Shown here: piece after piece, positions 1 to 8,764 of the stretch
Position numbering within the stretch: position 1 is the stretch's first letter
Layout of the letters: each line of letters starts with the position of its first letter
Translations under genes and position numbers: made by a program
The notes under the pieces: generated by a model
Told to the model about the DNA's origin: nothing
What the model saw: only the letters and a program-made list of their open reading frames with translations
Database searches by the model: none
Assembly: GCA_001913845.2 (NCBI GenBank)
Contig: MKGP02000052.1
Span: 1-37,176 of the forward strand
Source: Limnothrix sp. CACIAM 69d
GTDB lineage: Bacteria > Cyanobacteriota > Cyanobacteriia > CACIAM-69d
DNA: 37,176 bases
Reading direction: 5' to 3'

Positions 1-30
1 AACAAAATCGCCGTAATTCCCGATTTCTGG

Positions 31-85
31 CTCCCCTTCGCCCTCCTTGGGAGAAGGGGTTGGGGGATGAGGGCTGTTAGCTGAT
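31..85. repeat. Dispersed cyanobacterial hairpin repeat
   Basis: A short inverted repeat (CCCCTTC at 33-39 with GAAGGGG at 53-59) is followed by a G-rich tail. From memory, this G-rich 'gagaaggggttgggg' wording recurs in spacers of many filamentous cyanobacteria. Only one copy is seen in this window, so its repeat status rests on recall and not on the sequence. Confidence 0.45.
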
Positions 86-780
86 TCGCGCAAGAGGTCT
101 AATCAAGACTCAATCAGGACTCGCTAGCATTCAGGTTCCCAGATTGGGGGCTGCCAATAGGCGGCAATCACAAGCTCGCCCAACCCTATCCCAGACGAAT
201 CTGGGGCCGATCCTGGACTGCTGCCAAACCCATCCTGAGCAGTTCCGAAAAGGATTGAGATCTAGGAATGGGATTTGGGAATGATGATTGAGAACTGCTT
301 GGGGAATCGTGTTTTCGGCTGAACTCTCGGTCAAAGCTAGTTAAATCCTGCTAAAAAGTTCCGGCGAATTTTTGCTCAGGCTTCTCCGGATGATCCACCG
401 CGATCGCACCAAAACGCCGCTAAAATGACGGCAGTTTTGCGCAACCATCCCCGATGATTGCGCTAAAGCAGTTGCACCTAGAGGTTTTCCCGCCGATGCG
501 GCTGGGCCGCTGTGCTCTGCTTTTCATGATCAGAACGGTCAGATTGGTGTCTGGGCAACCACCCCACACCGCACTCCCAGCGGTTCTCAGAGCCTCATCA
601 AGTGGAGATTGCCCTGCCAGAGCCACCCGAGTGCCCCTGCCCGATCGCCCATTCAGTGCGCTACTCTCTCATCAACTCTCCGCCCTTGACCCCCTTCTGA
701 GGAACTCCGTGTCCACTCGCAATTCCAACCGCGCCTCCTCACCCTTGACCGATCGACATTCCCAAACCCACGCTACCGAT
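86..780. other. Gene-poor upstream region of the LCP gene
   Basis: No convincing gene. An 11-bp tandem duplication (aatcaagactc / aatcaggactc) lies at 101-122. From 454 onward the LCP reading frame is open, but the peptide it would encode is low-complexity and has no recognisable domain. It would also place the membrane anchor about 125 residues inside the protein, so I treat 454-780 as leader DNA. No good promoter was identified. Confidence 0.5.
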
Positions 781-2136
781 ATGTCTCGCTCCCAAGCGCC
801 GCAACCCAAGCCTCGGGCCAATCGCTTCCGCTGGTTCTGGTTGTTGTTTAGCCTCTTGGGCGTGGCCACCATCTCCGCAACCACGGGGGCGTTGCTGGCC
901 GTTTCCCTCAGTTCCCCCAGCCTCAGTCAGCGGGAATTGAGCAAAGAGGAAAAGGCGGTTTTTGGGAACAATCAACCCATTTCCAGCCTGGGTCTGCAAC
1001 TGCCGCAACTGACCCGGCCGGTCAATATTTTGGTGCTGGGGATTAAGGTCATTACCTCCGATGTGGATGATAGCCTCAGTCGCAAGTATGGCTACCATGC
1101 GCTGGTGAACTCCTTTGAGGGCTTGTCGGACACGATGTTTTTGGTGCGGTTTGACCCCAGCCAGAAAAAACTATCGGTGCTGTCGATTCCTCGGGATACG
1201 CGGGCTTGGGTGGATGGCCTGGGGATGACCAAAATTAATGCCGCTAACAGTCGTGGGGGGCCGGCCCTGAGCGCCAAGGCGGTGAGCGAGCTGCTGGGGG
1301 GTGTGCCGATCGATCGCTACATGCGGATTAATGTCCAAGGGGTGGAAAAGCTGCTGGATGCTTTGGGGGGCTTAACGGTCTATGTTCCCCGCGACATGAA
1401 GTATCAAGACGACAGCCAACACCTTTACATCAATTTGAAACAGGGACGGCAACACCTGAACGGGGAACAGGCGCTGGCGTTTTTGCGATTCCGCCACGAT
1501 GAGTATGGAGACATTGGCCGGGTCCAGCGCCAGCAGATGGCCATGCGTAGCCTGAAGGAACAGGCCCTGAACCCCACGACGCTGCTGAAGTTACCGGACA
1601 TTTTGTCGGTGATTCGGGAGAATTTGGACACCAACTTGAGCATGGAGGAGATTGTGGCGCTGGCGGGCTTTGCCACCCAGGTCGATCGCCAAAATGTGCA
1701 AATGCTGGTGACTCCGGGGGATTACGGCGATATTGCCCGTTACGGCACGAGCTATTGGTTGCCTTACCCGAATCAGATTCGGGACATGATGGCTAAGCAT
1801 TTTGAACATGGGGTCGGTTCCGGCGACAGTCGATCGATGTCGCAGGTGCGTGTGGCGGTGCAAGATGCCAGCGGCAATCCGGAGGCCGCTAGGGCGGTGG
1901 CGCGACAATTGGAAGCCATGGGCTATCGCCAAACGTTTGTGGCTCGGTCTTGGAAGGAAACGATCAACACGACGCGGGTGATTGCCCAAAACGGGGATGC
2001 GGACACGGCGGAACAGGTGAAGGCGGCGATCGGGCGGGGGGATGTGCGAGTGGATAGCTCGGGCATTTTGGGATCCGACGTGACGATTCAAATCGGCAGC
2101 GACTGGCAAGGCACGGGTTCCAACGCAAATCCTTAA
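781..2136 (+). CDS. LytR-CpsA-Psr (LCP) family cell-wall polymer ligase
   Basis: LCP enzymes transfer undecaprenyl-linked glycopolymers to peptidoglycan outside the cytoplasmic membrane. The 451-residue product starts with a short basic cytoplasmic stretch and one membrane anchor (about 16-43). The LCP domain spans about 90-265. It carries the family's acidic and arginine residues: SDTMF with D117, SIPRDT with R138 and D139, FLRFRHD with R236 and R238, and DIGRVQRQQ with R247 and R250. A LytR C-terminal domain follows (about 354-442). The frame stays open upstream to 454, but the ATG at 781 puts the anchor at the N-terminus as in the family; no clear ribosome site precedes it. A PMT-type glycosyltransferase follows after 64 bp, which fits an envelope-glycan role. 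The polymer attached is unknown. Confidence 0.9.
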   Translation: MSRSQAPQPKPRANRFRWFWLLFSLLGVATISATTGALLAVSLSSPSLSQRELSKEEKAVFGNNQPISSLGLQLPQLTRPVNILVLGIKVITSDVDDSLSRKYGYHALVNSFEGLSDTMFLVRFDPSQKKLSVLSIPRDTRAWVDGLGMTKINAANSRGGPALSAKAVSELLGGVPIDRYMRINVQGVEKLLDALGGLTVYVPRDMKYQDDSQHLYINLKQGRQHLNGEQALAFLRFRHDEYGDIGRVQRQQMAMRSLKEQALNPTTLLKLPDILSVIRENLDTNLSMEEIVALAGFATQVDRQNVQMLVTPGDYGDIARYGTSYWLPYPNQIRDMMAKHFEHGVGSGDSRSMSQVRVAVQDASGNPEAARAVARQLEAMGYRQTFVARSWKETINTTRVIAQNGDADTAEQVKAAIGRGDVRVDSSGILGSDVTIQIGSDWQGTGSNANP

Positions 2137-2200
2137 GCGCCCATTCGCGGGGCCTGGCAATTGCGGCCGCGGCAATGGCCCTTAAAATGGCCTTTTTTCC

Positions 2201-3961
2201 ATGGGTTCTGTCATGGCTGATGTGCGATCGCCCCTAGACCACTCACCAAACCAGGAAGCTCAAGCCGATCGGGGGGATTTTCCAAAATCCTCCCGGTTGC
2301 GATGGGACTGGGAATCCAATTGGTGGTGGATCCTGGGGGCGATCGTGCTGGTGGGGGCGATCGTGCGGTTTTGGAATTTAGGCCACCTGAACACCTTGGT
2401 GTTTGATGAGGTTTACTTTGCCCAGTTCGCCCGCGATTACTTGGTGGGCAAACCCGTTGAAGACGGCCATCCCCCCCTCAGTAAATATCTGATTGCGATC
2501 GGGATTGCCATCAGTGAGCATTTTCAGTGGGGCCGCGACAACACCAACCAGGCCACCGGTTCCCTGTTAGCCACGGTCAGCTATCGCTGGCTGAATGCGC
2601 TGGTGGGATCTTTGATGCCGTTGGTGGTGGCCTGGTTGGCTTGGTTGATGTCCGGGCGGCGGCTGTTGGCCCTGGTAGCGGCGGGGGCGATCGCCCTGGA
2701 TGGGCTGTTTTTGGTGGAATCCCGCTACGGGCTAAATAATGTTTACCTGGTGACCTTTGGCCTGTTGGGTCACTGCGGTTGGCTAATGGCGGCGCGGGCT
2801 ATGGCCGGGCGATCGCGCTATCACTGGCAGGTGTGGGCCTGGTTAGGGCTAGCGGGCCTGGGGTTTGGTTGCACGGCCAGTGTGAAGTGGAATGGCTTGG
2901 CCTTTTTGGTGGGGGCTTGGGGCAGTTGGGCCCTGTGGCGGGTTTGGCATTGGCTCGATCGCCCCGGTTTCACAACCCGGCCATCAACCGAGCCGATCAC
3001 TGAGCCGATCGAGAATGCCGAACCACCCGAGAGCATGGCCAACAGCCCCAGTTCCCGCACGGGGCGATCGGTCACAAATCCCCTAACACTTCTCCAGCGC
3101 TTCAGCCCAATCCAAATGGGATTGATGTTGGGGCTGCTGCCGTTGGTGATTTATTGGCTGCTGTGGATTCCCCATGCCCAACTGAATCCCGGCAAAAGTA
3201 TTTGGGAGTTTAACCAGGATTTGTTGCGCTACCACCATCGGGTTGGGGGTGATGATGCCCATCCCTACTGTTCCCGTTGGTTCACTTGGCCCCTGCTGTT
3301 GCGCCCGATCGCCTATTTCTATGCCCGCACCAGCGGCCCCACCGCCCCGATCGATTACCAAAACCCGATCCCCAAGGATCTCCCGGCCGGCACGCCAACG
3401 ATTTATGACGTACATGCCTTGGGGAATCCACTGCTTTGGTGGCTGACAGCGGGGGCGTTGGTTGTGGCCCTGTGGTGGTTGGGGCGGTACTGGTGGCGAT
3501 CGATCGCGCAACCGGCCGCTTTGGCGAATCCCCTAGTCAGCACCGATTATTTGGAAAGTCCCGTGGTGCGGTTGGGATCCCACCGCTGGCAATTGCGGCT
3601 GATGTGGGAGCGATCGGGCGAGATCGGGGCCGCCGCGCGATCGCCCGAAGTTTTGATGTTGACCTATTGTCTGGTGAATTACGGGGCGAATTGGTTGCCC
3701 TGGGCCAAGGTCTCCCGCTGCACCTTTCTTTACCACTACATGGGAGCGTTTGTGTTTTCGAGCTTGGTCTTGGCTTGGCTGCTCGATCGACTTTGGCAAT
3801 CCCGCCCCGATCGCCCCCTCTCGATCGCCGCCATGATTTTGATTGGGCTGTCTTTTCTGTTTTGGCTTCCCGTTTATTTGGGCTGGCCCCTCACTCCCTT
3901 TGACTGGCAACTCCGGATTTGGGGAATTGAGGGTGTGCGCTGGTTGCCTTACTGGATTTAA
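2201..3961 (+). CDS. PMT-family dolichyl/polyprenyl-phosphate-mannose--protein mannosyltransferase (GT39)
   Basis: Polytopic GT-C enzyme expected to transfer mannose from a polyprenyl-phosphate donor to exported proteins. After a charged N-terminal tail and a first membrane helix (about 42-58), the first outer loop holds the signature FDEVYFAQF with catalytic-type D69 and E70, followed by EDGHPPLSKY. About ten hydrophobic segments follow, and a PMT C-terminal-like region includes YHYMGAFVF. A Pro/Glu/Ser-rich insert at about 260-300 lies between membrane segments and looks like a lineage-specific linker. The product is 586 residues from ATG 2201; an ATG four codons later (2213) is an equally possible start. 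It sits 64 bp behind the LCP gene, possibly co-transcribed. Family assignment is firm; the acceptor proteins are unknown. Confidence 0.88.
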   Translation: MGSVMADVRSPLDHSPNQEAQADRGDFPKSSRLRWDWESNWWWILGAIVLVGAIVRFWNLGHLNTLVFDEVYFAQFARDYLVGKPVEDGHPPLSKYLIAIGIAISEHFQWGRDNTNQATGSLLATVSYRWLNALVGSLMPLVVAWLAWLMSGRRLLALVAAGAIALDGLFLVESRYGLNNVYLVTFGLLGHCGWLMAARAMAGRSRYHWQVWAWLGLAGLGFGCTASVKWNGLAFLVGAWGSWALWRVWHWLDRPGFTTRPSTEPITEPIENAEPPESMANSPSSRTGRSVTNPLTLLQRFSPIQMGLMLGLLPLVIYWLLWIPHAQLNPGKSIWEFNQDLLRYHHRVGGDDAHPYCSRWFTWPLLLRPIAYFYARTSGPTAPIDYQNPIPKDLPAGTPTIYDVHALGNPLLWWLTAGALVVALWWLGRYWWRSIAQPAALANPLVSTDYLESPVVRLGSHRWQLRLMWERSGEIGAAARSPEVLMLTYCLVNYGANWLPWAKVSRCTFLYHYMGAFVFSSLVLAWLLDRLWQSRPDRPLSIAAMILIGLSFLFWLPVYLGWPLTPFDWQLRIWGIEGVRWLPYWI

Positions 3962-4310
3962 CGATCCTCGGGTGGGCTGCAGCGGGGCGATCAGGGCGAT
4001 CGACCCGATCATGATCAACCGTCGCGCCGCAGGAAGTCACACACTGCGCCTAGGTGTATCACCCCACAAGTTCCCCCGAGAATGCCAGAATCAAACCACC
4101 GTCCTCAACGAGTCTGATGCCTGCGCGAAGGCTGCAACCCAGACTCGTTCAAGTCTCGGCACGTTTTTCATCGGAGCACTTTCGTCGGCTGCTGCAATTT
4201 GCTGCGCAGGTTTCTCTCAGCCGCAACAAATTGCAACATGGAAACCCAAGCGAGGCCTGGTTTTCCATTCCTGATCCTGACCATGCCCCACCCGCACCGT
4301 TAGACACCCT
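3962..4310. other. Spacer ahead of the cyclase gene, with a hairpin
   Basis: No gene seen. An imperfect inverted repeat pairs 4191-4207 with 4221-4237. Its core is TGCAATTTG / CAAATTGCA; 14 of 17 positions pair, with a 13-nt loop. It ends 73 nt before the cyclase start, so it would lie in the leader if the promoter is upstream of it. It has no T-tract, so it is not a standard terminator. It could be an RNA fold or a protein-binding dyad. Confidence 0.5.
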
Positions 4311-6824
4311 ATGAAACTCGTGCAACCCATCCAGTCGATCCCGAAGCGGTTCCGACAACTACGCTTGCGCTGGTTGGTCGTGCCGCTCGTCCTGCAAGTG
4401 GCCGGGGCCGTTGGACTCACGGGATGGCTCTCACTGCGAAATGGCCAGCGGGCCGTGAATGACCTCGCAGCCAGGCTTAGTGGCGAAATTGCGGCCAAGG
4501 TGGAACAGCATGTGCAGGGTTATTTGGGCACATCCGAGCTGTTTTTGCGCATTGATGCCGCATCCGTGGCAACGGGTAACCTCAACCTCAACGACTTCGC
4601 CGCCCTTCAGCGCTACTTTTGGCATCAGGTACACATCACACCGGAGGTCTCCACCCTCTACTACGGCAACGCGGAGGGCAATTTTTTGCAGGTTGAGCGC
4701 GGCAACCCTTCCACTGTCTCCGTGCGCACAACGGCCACGGCCCCCAACTGGAGAATTTACACCCTGAACAAGCAGGGCCAGCGCGATCGCTTCGTCAGCG
4801 CTCGTCCCTACGATCCCCGCAAACGGCCTTGGTATCGAGCCGCCGTAGCGCGGGGTGGCTTGGCCTGGTCGCCTATTTATGTATTCACGGAGCCGCCGGT
4901 TTTGGGCATTACTCCGGCCTTGCCCATTTACACCAGCAATTCCAGTACGGTGACCACCAGTGGCACGCCGCTGACCACGGAAACCCTCAAGGGCGTGCTG
5001 GCGATCGACCTTCCCTTGGAGCAGCTTTCCACCTTTTTACGGGGTCTGAAGGTAGGGCGAACCGGAGAAATGTTTATTGTGGAGCGGTTGACCGGGGCCC
5101 TGGTGGCCACGTCATCTGAGGAACCCCTGTTTTTGCGGGATGCCCAAAACCAACCCCAGCGACTGAAACCAGAGGAGAGCCGCGATCCTCGAATTCGGGC
5201 AGCGGGCGAGTTTTTGCGAGAGCGCTTTGGCACCTATCGCCAGGTCAGCAAGCGATATCAGGGCATTGTGCGACCGAAGGGGAGCGATCGTGTCTTTATC
5301 GATGTGTTGCCCCTGGAAAATGACTATGGACTCGATTGGGTGACCGTGACGGTTGTTCCCGAGCGGGATTTCACATCCCAAATCCAGGAAAATACCCGCA
5401 TCACCGCTCTGCTCTGTTTGGGCGCTTTAGGGCTGGCCGTCTTAATGGCGATCGCCACCACTCGCTGGATTGTGGATCCCGTTAGTCGCATCAGCCGGGC
5501 CGCCGAGGCGATCGCTGAGGGCAATTTGAATCAGACCGCCGCCGCCAGCCCAATCCTGGAGGTCGATCGCCTGGCCGAGTCCTTTAACCGCATGGCCTTT
5601 CAGTTGCGGCAGGCCTTCGCCGCCTGGGAGGAGGCCAACCAAAATCTAGAGCTGAAGGTGCAACAGCGAACTGCCGCCCTCACCCTTTCGGAAGCCAAGC
5701 TGCAAGAAAAGGAGCGATATTTGCGGCTCATTCTCGACAGCATTCCCCAACATGTGTTCTGGAAAGATACCGATCTGGTCTTTCAGGGTTGCAACAAAAA
5801 CTGGGCAGAAGCGGCGGGGCTGGAAAACCCGGAAGCGGTGATTGGGCTAACGGATTTTGACCTGGTGCGAGATCCAGAGGCAGCGGAGGCCTTTCGGGAA
5901 CAAGATCGCCGGGTGATTGAGAGCGATCGCCCCGTTTGGCACGCGATCGCCCCCAAGCAAAAACCGGGAGCTACGGGCGAAACCATTTGGCTCGATATCA
6001 GCAAAATTCCGATTCACGACAATCAACGCCGCGTGATTGGGTTGTTGGGGGTGGTGGAAGATATCACCTTACGCAAACAGGCCGAAGAAGCCCTGCGCCG
6101 GGAACAGGAAAAATCGGAGCGATTGCTGTTGAACATCTTGCCCCGCACCGTAGCCGATCGGCTGAAGCAAAATGTGCAGCCCGATGGATCCACGGAATCG
6201 GAACCGATCGCCCAACATTTTGAAGAAGTCAGCATTCTATTTGCGGATATCGTGGGCTTCACGCCCCTGTCCTCCCAACTGCCCCCGATCGACCTAGTGA
6301 CCTGGTTGAACCGCATTTTTTCCCAGTTTGACCACCTGGCAGAACGCCATCGCCTGGAAAAAATCAAAACCCTCGGAGATGCCTACATGGTGGCGGCCGG
6401 GCTGCCCTTGCCCATGGAAGATCCCACCGCCGCCATGGCCAACATGGCCCTAGATATGCAGCGGGTGATTCAAAGCTTTCAGGAAGAGTTTCAGCAAACC
6501 TTGGGGCGATCGCTGGAAATTCGCGTGGGTATGAACACCGGGCCTGTGATTGCAGGTGTGATTGGCATTCGCAAGTTTATCTATGACCTTTGGGGCGATA
6601 CGGTCAACATTGCCAGCCGCATGGAGTCCCAGGGCTTGGCTAGCCGAATTCAGGTGACCGAAGCGGTGTATCAGGCCCTCCGCGATCGCTATGAGTTTGA
6701 ATCCCGAGGCGAGATTGATGTGAAGGGCCGCGGCCCCATGCGCACCTATTGGCTCACGGGTCGCAAAACTACCGCTGCTTTGGATGTGGTGGCCGCTGTG
6801 ATCGACTCTGGCCCAGAGTTGTAG
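4311..6824 (+). CDS. Membrane class III adenylate cyclase with Cache, HAMP and PAS domains
   Basis: Makes cAMP from ATP in response to an external ligand and a PAS signal. The order in 837 residues is: membrane helix (about 20-42), periplasmic dCache-like sensor (about 50-355), second helix (about 363-386), HAMP (387-438), coiled coil, PAS (about 468-590) and cyclase domain (about 635-820). Catalytic residues are complete: metal-binding D646 (FADIVGF) and D690 (LGDAYM), adenine-selecting K686 and D759, transition-state N766 and R770, and K805. The K/D pair predicts ATP rather than GTP as substrate. The layout resembles CyaG-type cyanobacterial cyclases. The gene stands alone, 349 bp from the PMT gene, with a hairpin in its leader. 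The Cache ligand cannot be told from sequence. Confidence 0.93.
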   Translation: MKLVQPIQSIPKRFRQLRLRWLVVPLVLQVAGAVGLTGWLSLRNGQRAVNDLAARLSGEIAAKVEQHVQGYLGTSELFLRIDAASVATGNLNLNDFAALQRYFWHQVHITPEVSTLYYGNAEGNFLQVERGNPSTVSVRTTATAPNWRIYTLNKQGQRDRFVSARPYDPRKRPWYRAAVARGGLAWSPIYVFTEPPVLGITPALPIYTSNSSTVTTSGTPLTTETLKGVLAIDLPLEQLSTFLRGLKVGRTGEMFIVERLTGALVATSSEEPLFLRDAQNQPQRLKPEESRDPRIRAAGEFLRERFGTYRQVSKRYQGIVRPKGSDRVFIDVLPLENDYGLDWVTVTVVPERDFTSQIQENTRITALLCLGALGLAVLMAIATTRWIVDPVSRISRAAEAIAEGNLNQTAAASPILEVDRLAESFNRMAFQLRQAFAAWEEANQNLELKVQQRTAALTLSEAKLQEKERYLRLILDSIPQHVFWKDTDLVFQGCNKNWAEAAGLENPEAVIGLTDFDLVRDPEAAEAFREQDRRVIESDRPVWHAIAPKQKPGATGETIWLDISKIPIHDNQRRVIGLLGVVEDITLRKQAEEALRREQEKSERLLLNILPRTVADRLKQNVQPDGSTESEPIAQHFEEVSILFADIVGFTPLSSQLPPIDLVTWLNRIFSQFDHLAERHRLEKIKTLGDAYMVAAGLPLPMEDPTAAMANMALDMQRVIQSFQEEFQQTLGRSLEIRVGMNTGPVIAGVIGIRKFIYDLWGDTVNIASRMESQGLASRIQVTEAVYQALRDRYEFESRGEIDVKGRGPMRTYWLTGRKTTAALDVVAAVIDSGPEL

Positions 6825-6878
6825 CGCTCGCTCGCTTCAGAAAAGCCTCATTATTGGTTGATTAACCATTGGCGATCA

Positions 6879-6909
6879 CTCCTCTGGGCCTGACCGAGGC
6901 CCAGAGGAG
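6879..6909 (+). terminator. Strong hairpin downstream of the cyclase gene
   Basis: A perfect 13-bp inverted repeat (ctcctctgggcct / aggcccagaggag) with a 5-nt loop starts 54 nt after the cyclase stop. Flanking GATC on both sides extends the dyad. There is no clear T-run, so it may end transcription weakly, stabilise the mRNA 3' end, or be a repeat element. Confidence 0.5.
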
Positions 6910-7016
6910 CGATCCTGACTTTCCCCCAACGGCTGCGAAGTAATCATTTGGCGGATTCGATCGCCCGATCGAGTCCTTCCGTTGGCACTCACAGTCTTCC
7001 GTTGGAGAAGTTGGTT

Positions 7017-7535
7017 ATGGCTTGCAAATGGACTTGCGCAGTGATGGGTTCGATCGCCCTTTTGGCCACCACCGCCACCCTGGCTCCCCTGCCCGCCCAG
7101 GCGGAAATGCCGGAAGTGGTGTGGATGGTGGGGCCCGCTGAGAATGTGGAAATTGTGACCGGCGAGATTCAAGATTTGGTGGGCGATCGGGTGCGACTGT
7201 TGCTGACCGATGGATCCACGCGATTGGTGGGCATCACCCAGCTCGATCGCACCCGACTGGGCCTAGATCCGGGAGATCAAATCACCTTGGCCTTGGTCGA
7301 TGGTCGTTTCTTTGCCCAAGCCGTGGCCCTAGGAAACGATGCCCTTATGATTCGCAATGGCTACATTCAACTGGCCAATGCTGACAGCGCCTACGTCAGC
7401 ACCAGTCAAGCCAGCGTGACCACGACCACCACCGTGCAACAACGCACCGTACAACGCAGCGGCCAACAAACCACCGTTCAACAAACTACCGTCACCCCCG
7501 ATCGCCCCGCACAACCGATTCGCGGCATGTGGTAA
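7017..7535 (+). CDS. Small secreted protein of unknown function
   Basis: I do not recognise a named family. The 172-residue product has a clear signal peptide (MACKWTCAVMG..., hydrophobic core, cleavage near AQA-EM at about 30). A compact beta-rich domain follows (about 35-115), with repeated acidic and hydrophobic strands such as GDRVRLLLTDGSTRLVGI; it reads like a small barrel or OB/SH3-like fold. The tail (about 120-172) is Thr/Gln-rich with repeated TVQQ units and is probably disordered. ATG 7017 is chosen because GGAG at 7004-7007 lies 9 nt upstream and because it begins the signal peptide; the frame itself is open from 6948. A good terminator follows at 7581-7633, so it is probably a single-gene unit. 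Confidence 0.75.
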   Translation: MACKWTCAVMGSIALLATTATLAPLPAQAEMPEVVWMVGPAENVEIVTGEIQDLVGDRVRLLLTDGSTRLVGITQLDRTRLGLDPGDQITLALVDGRFFAQAVALGNDALMIRNGYIQLANADSAYVSTSQASVTTTTTVQQRTVQRSGQQTTVQQTTVTPDRPAQPIRGMW

Positions 7536-7580
7536 CCCGTTGGTTAGCCCATTGTTCTGTTCCTGAAAAAACACAAAAAA

Positions 7581-7633
7581 CCAGCAACGCCCACTGATCG
7601 ACGATGCGATCGCGGACGTTGCTGGATTTTTTT
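7581..7633 (+). terminator. Intrinsic terminator after the secreted-protein gene
   Basis: A 9-bp perfect stem (ccagcaacg 7581-7589 with cgttgctgg 7617-7625) is followed by A and seven Ts (7627-7633). The loop is long (27 nt) and contains a HIP1 site that can pair within itself. It lies 45 nt after the stop codon. Confidence 0.75.
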
Positions 7634-7978
7634 GAATTGGAAGCACCCAGGGCCGCACAAGGCCATCGCGCAAGAAGCGATCGCGCTTAGGCCCGTCGTC
7701 AGTCGGCTATTGAGCTTTTTGCTAATGAGAGATTGATGTGTCAACGGTGACGCACTCGATCATCCACTGGCGCTGCGATGTAGGAGTCGATCGCCAAGGG
7801 AAGGTCAACAGTCATCACCCACCAATCAATAACAAATCACCAATTAATCCACGTTTCCGTGCATCCATTCCCAAGACGATTTGCACCTCAACTGTGCCCA
7901 AATTGCCGAGCAGCCACGACCTCAAACGTCTGATTTCAGGCTTCACACAACGCGGGTTTCAGTTTTGTTGCCATGGAC
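7634..7978. other. Spacer between convergent genes
   Basis: No gene or clear signal seen. HIP1 sites occur near 7677-7685. Short open frames here have no recognisable domains. Confidence 0.4.
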
Positions 7979-8308
7979 TTAGCGGGCCACAGCGGCCACC
8001 ATTCCCAAAGCAGGCACATCCCCTTCTTGGTCGCCCCAGAGCCGAAGACTCGGGAACAGGAAGTGGTTTTCTTCAACGTATTGCGCTCCGAACAACCCTT
8101 TTTCGGCCCAAAAGTAGCGATCCGTGGTGTGTTCGTTACGCTTCACCAACACCAAAGCGGGGGGATGAATTCCCTCTGCCTTAATGAATTTGCGAGCGGC
8201 CGTGACCGGCTTATCTTCGCCACATTCGATGCTATACTGTGGCACATTCTCAAGAATCCGTCGCCCTTCTTGCCGCCGACGGCTCTTGCGCTTGCGTCTC
8301 CTTGCCAA
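7979..8308 (-). CDS. DUF3155 family protein
   Basis: Conserved cyanobacterial small protein of unknown function, 109 residues. It starts with a very basic tract (LARRRKRKSRRRQEGRR), followed by the conserved blocks ILENVPQYSIE, EDKPVTAARKFI, KRNEHTTDRYFWAEKGL and FLFPSLR. The start is set to TTG 8308. The conserved family begins at this residue, GGGAGG lies 8 nt upstream, and a strong promoter (8364-8392) covers the only upstream ATG at 8392, so a longer protein could not be made from that transcript. The basic N-terminus suggests nucleic-acid or ribosome contact, which is inference only. Confidence 0.85.
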   Translation of the reverse strand: MARRRKRKSRRRQEGRRILENVPQYSIECGEDKPVTAARKFIKAEGIHPPALVLVKRNEHTTDRYFWAEKGLFGAQYVEENHFLFPSLRLWGDQEGDVPALGMVAAVAR

Positions 8309-8363
8309 CCTCCTTACCTCCCGTGCCAAGATAAGTGTAGTGACGGTTACAAAAGCCGTGCAA

Positions 8364-8392
8364 AGTATATCGCCTTTGCGCCAAAATTTCAA
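8364..8392 (-). promoter_or_regulatory. Sigma70-type promoter for the DUF3155 gene
   Basis: On the minus strand, TTGAAA (8392-8387) is separated by exactly 17 nt from TATACT (8369-8364). Transcription would start near 8357, giving a leader of about 49 nt before the TTG start at 8308. Confidence 0.7.
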
Positions 8393-8764
8393 CTTGTTTT
8401 AATTGATCGACACGAATTCAATTACAATTGCTTGTTCTGTCGATTTCTTAGCAGTTTCATTTTGAGTGCTAGACCATCCAGAAACCCAGAGGCTGTCTGG
8501 ATTTTGCACAATTACCGCCTCAGATTCTTGCGATCCCTCGCGGCTTTTTAATGGTTCTTAATCAGTTTGAATGGAGCAATTTGAATAAAAGCGGTTTGAG
8601 ATAGCTCCAGCTTAAGGAGTTCTCAAGCCTTGGGGAGAGTAATGCCGTAATTCTTCATAAAACCGGCGATCGCCCCATGACGGGAACCCGGGTGCGGCCG
8701 CTCCCCAACCCCTAGCAACCGCAAATGTTCCCCGATGGAGGCCCCTAGGGGGGAGTGGCGAGCA
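8393..8764. other. Divergent spacer between DUF3155 and the kinase gene
   Basis: AT-rich on the left (8393-8620) and GC-rich on the right. No gene seen. The kinase promoter was not identified with confidence. Confidence 0.4.

Noticed and set aside
454-780. In-frame upstream extension of the LCP gene
   Set aside because: The encoded 109 residues lack a domain, have no good ribosome site, and would bury the N-terminal membrane anchor.
2168-2198. Terminator-like ggcc...ggcctttttt between the LCP and PMT genes
   Set aside because: Only a 4-bp stem before the T-run; more likely chance, and the two genes may be co-transcribed.
7973-8551. 192-residue open frame on the plus strand
   Set aside because: Antisense to DUF3155 and running through its promoter; no domain.
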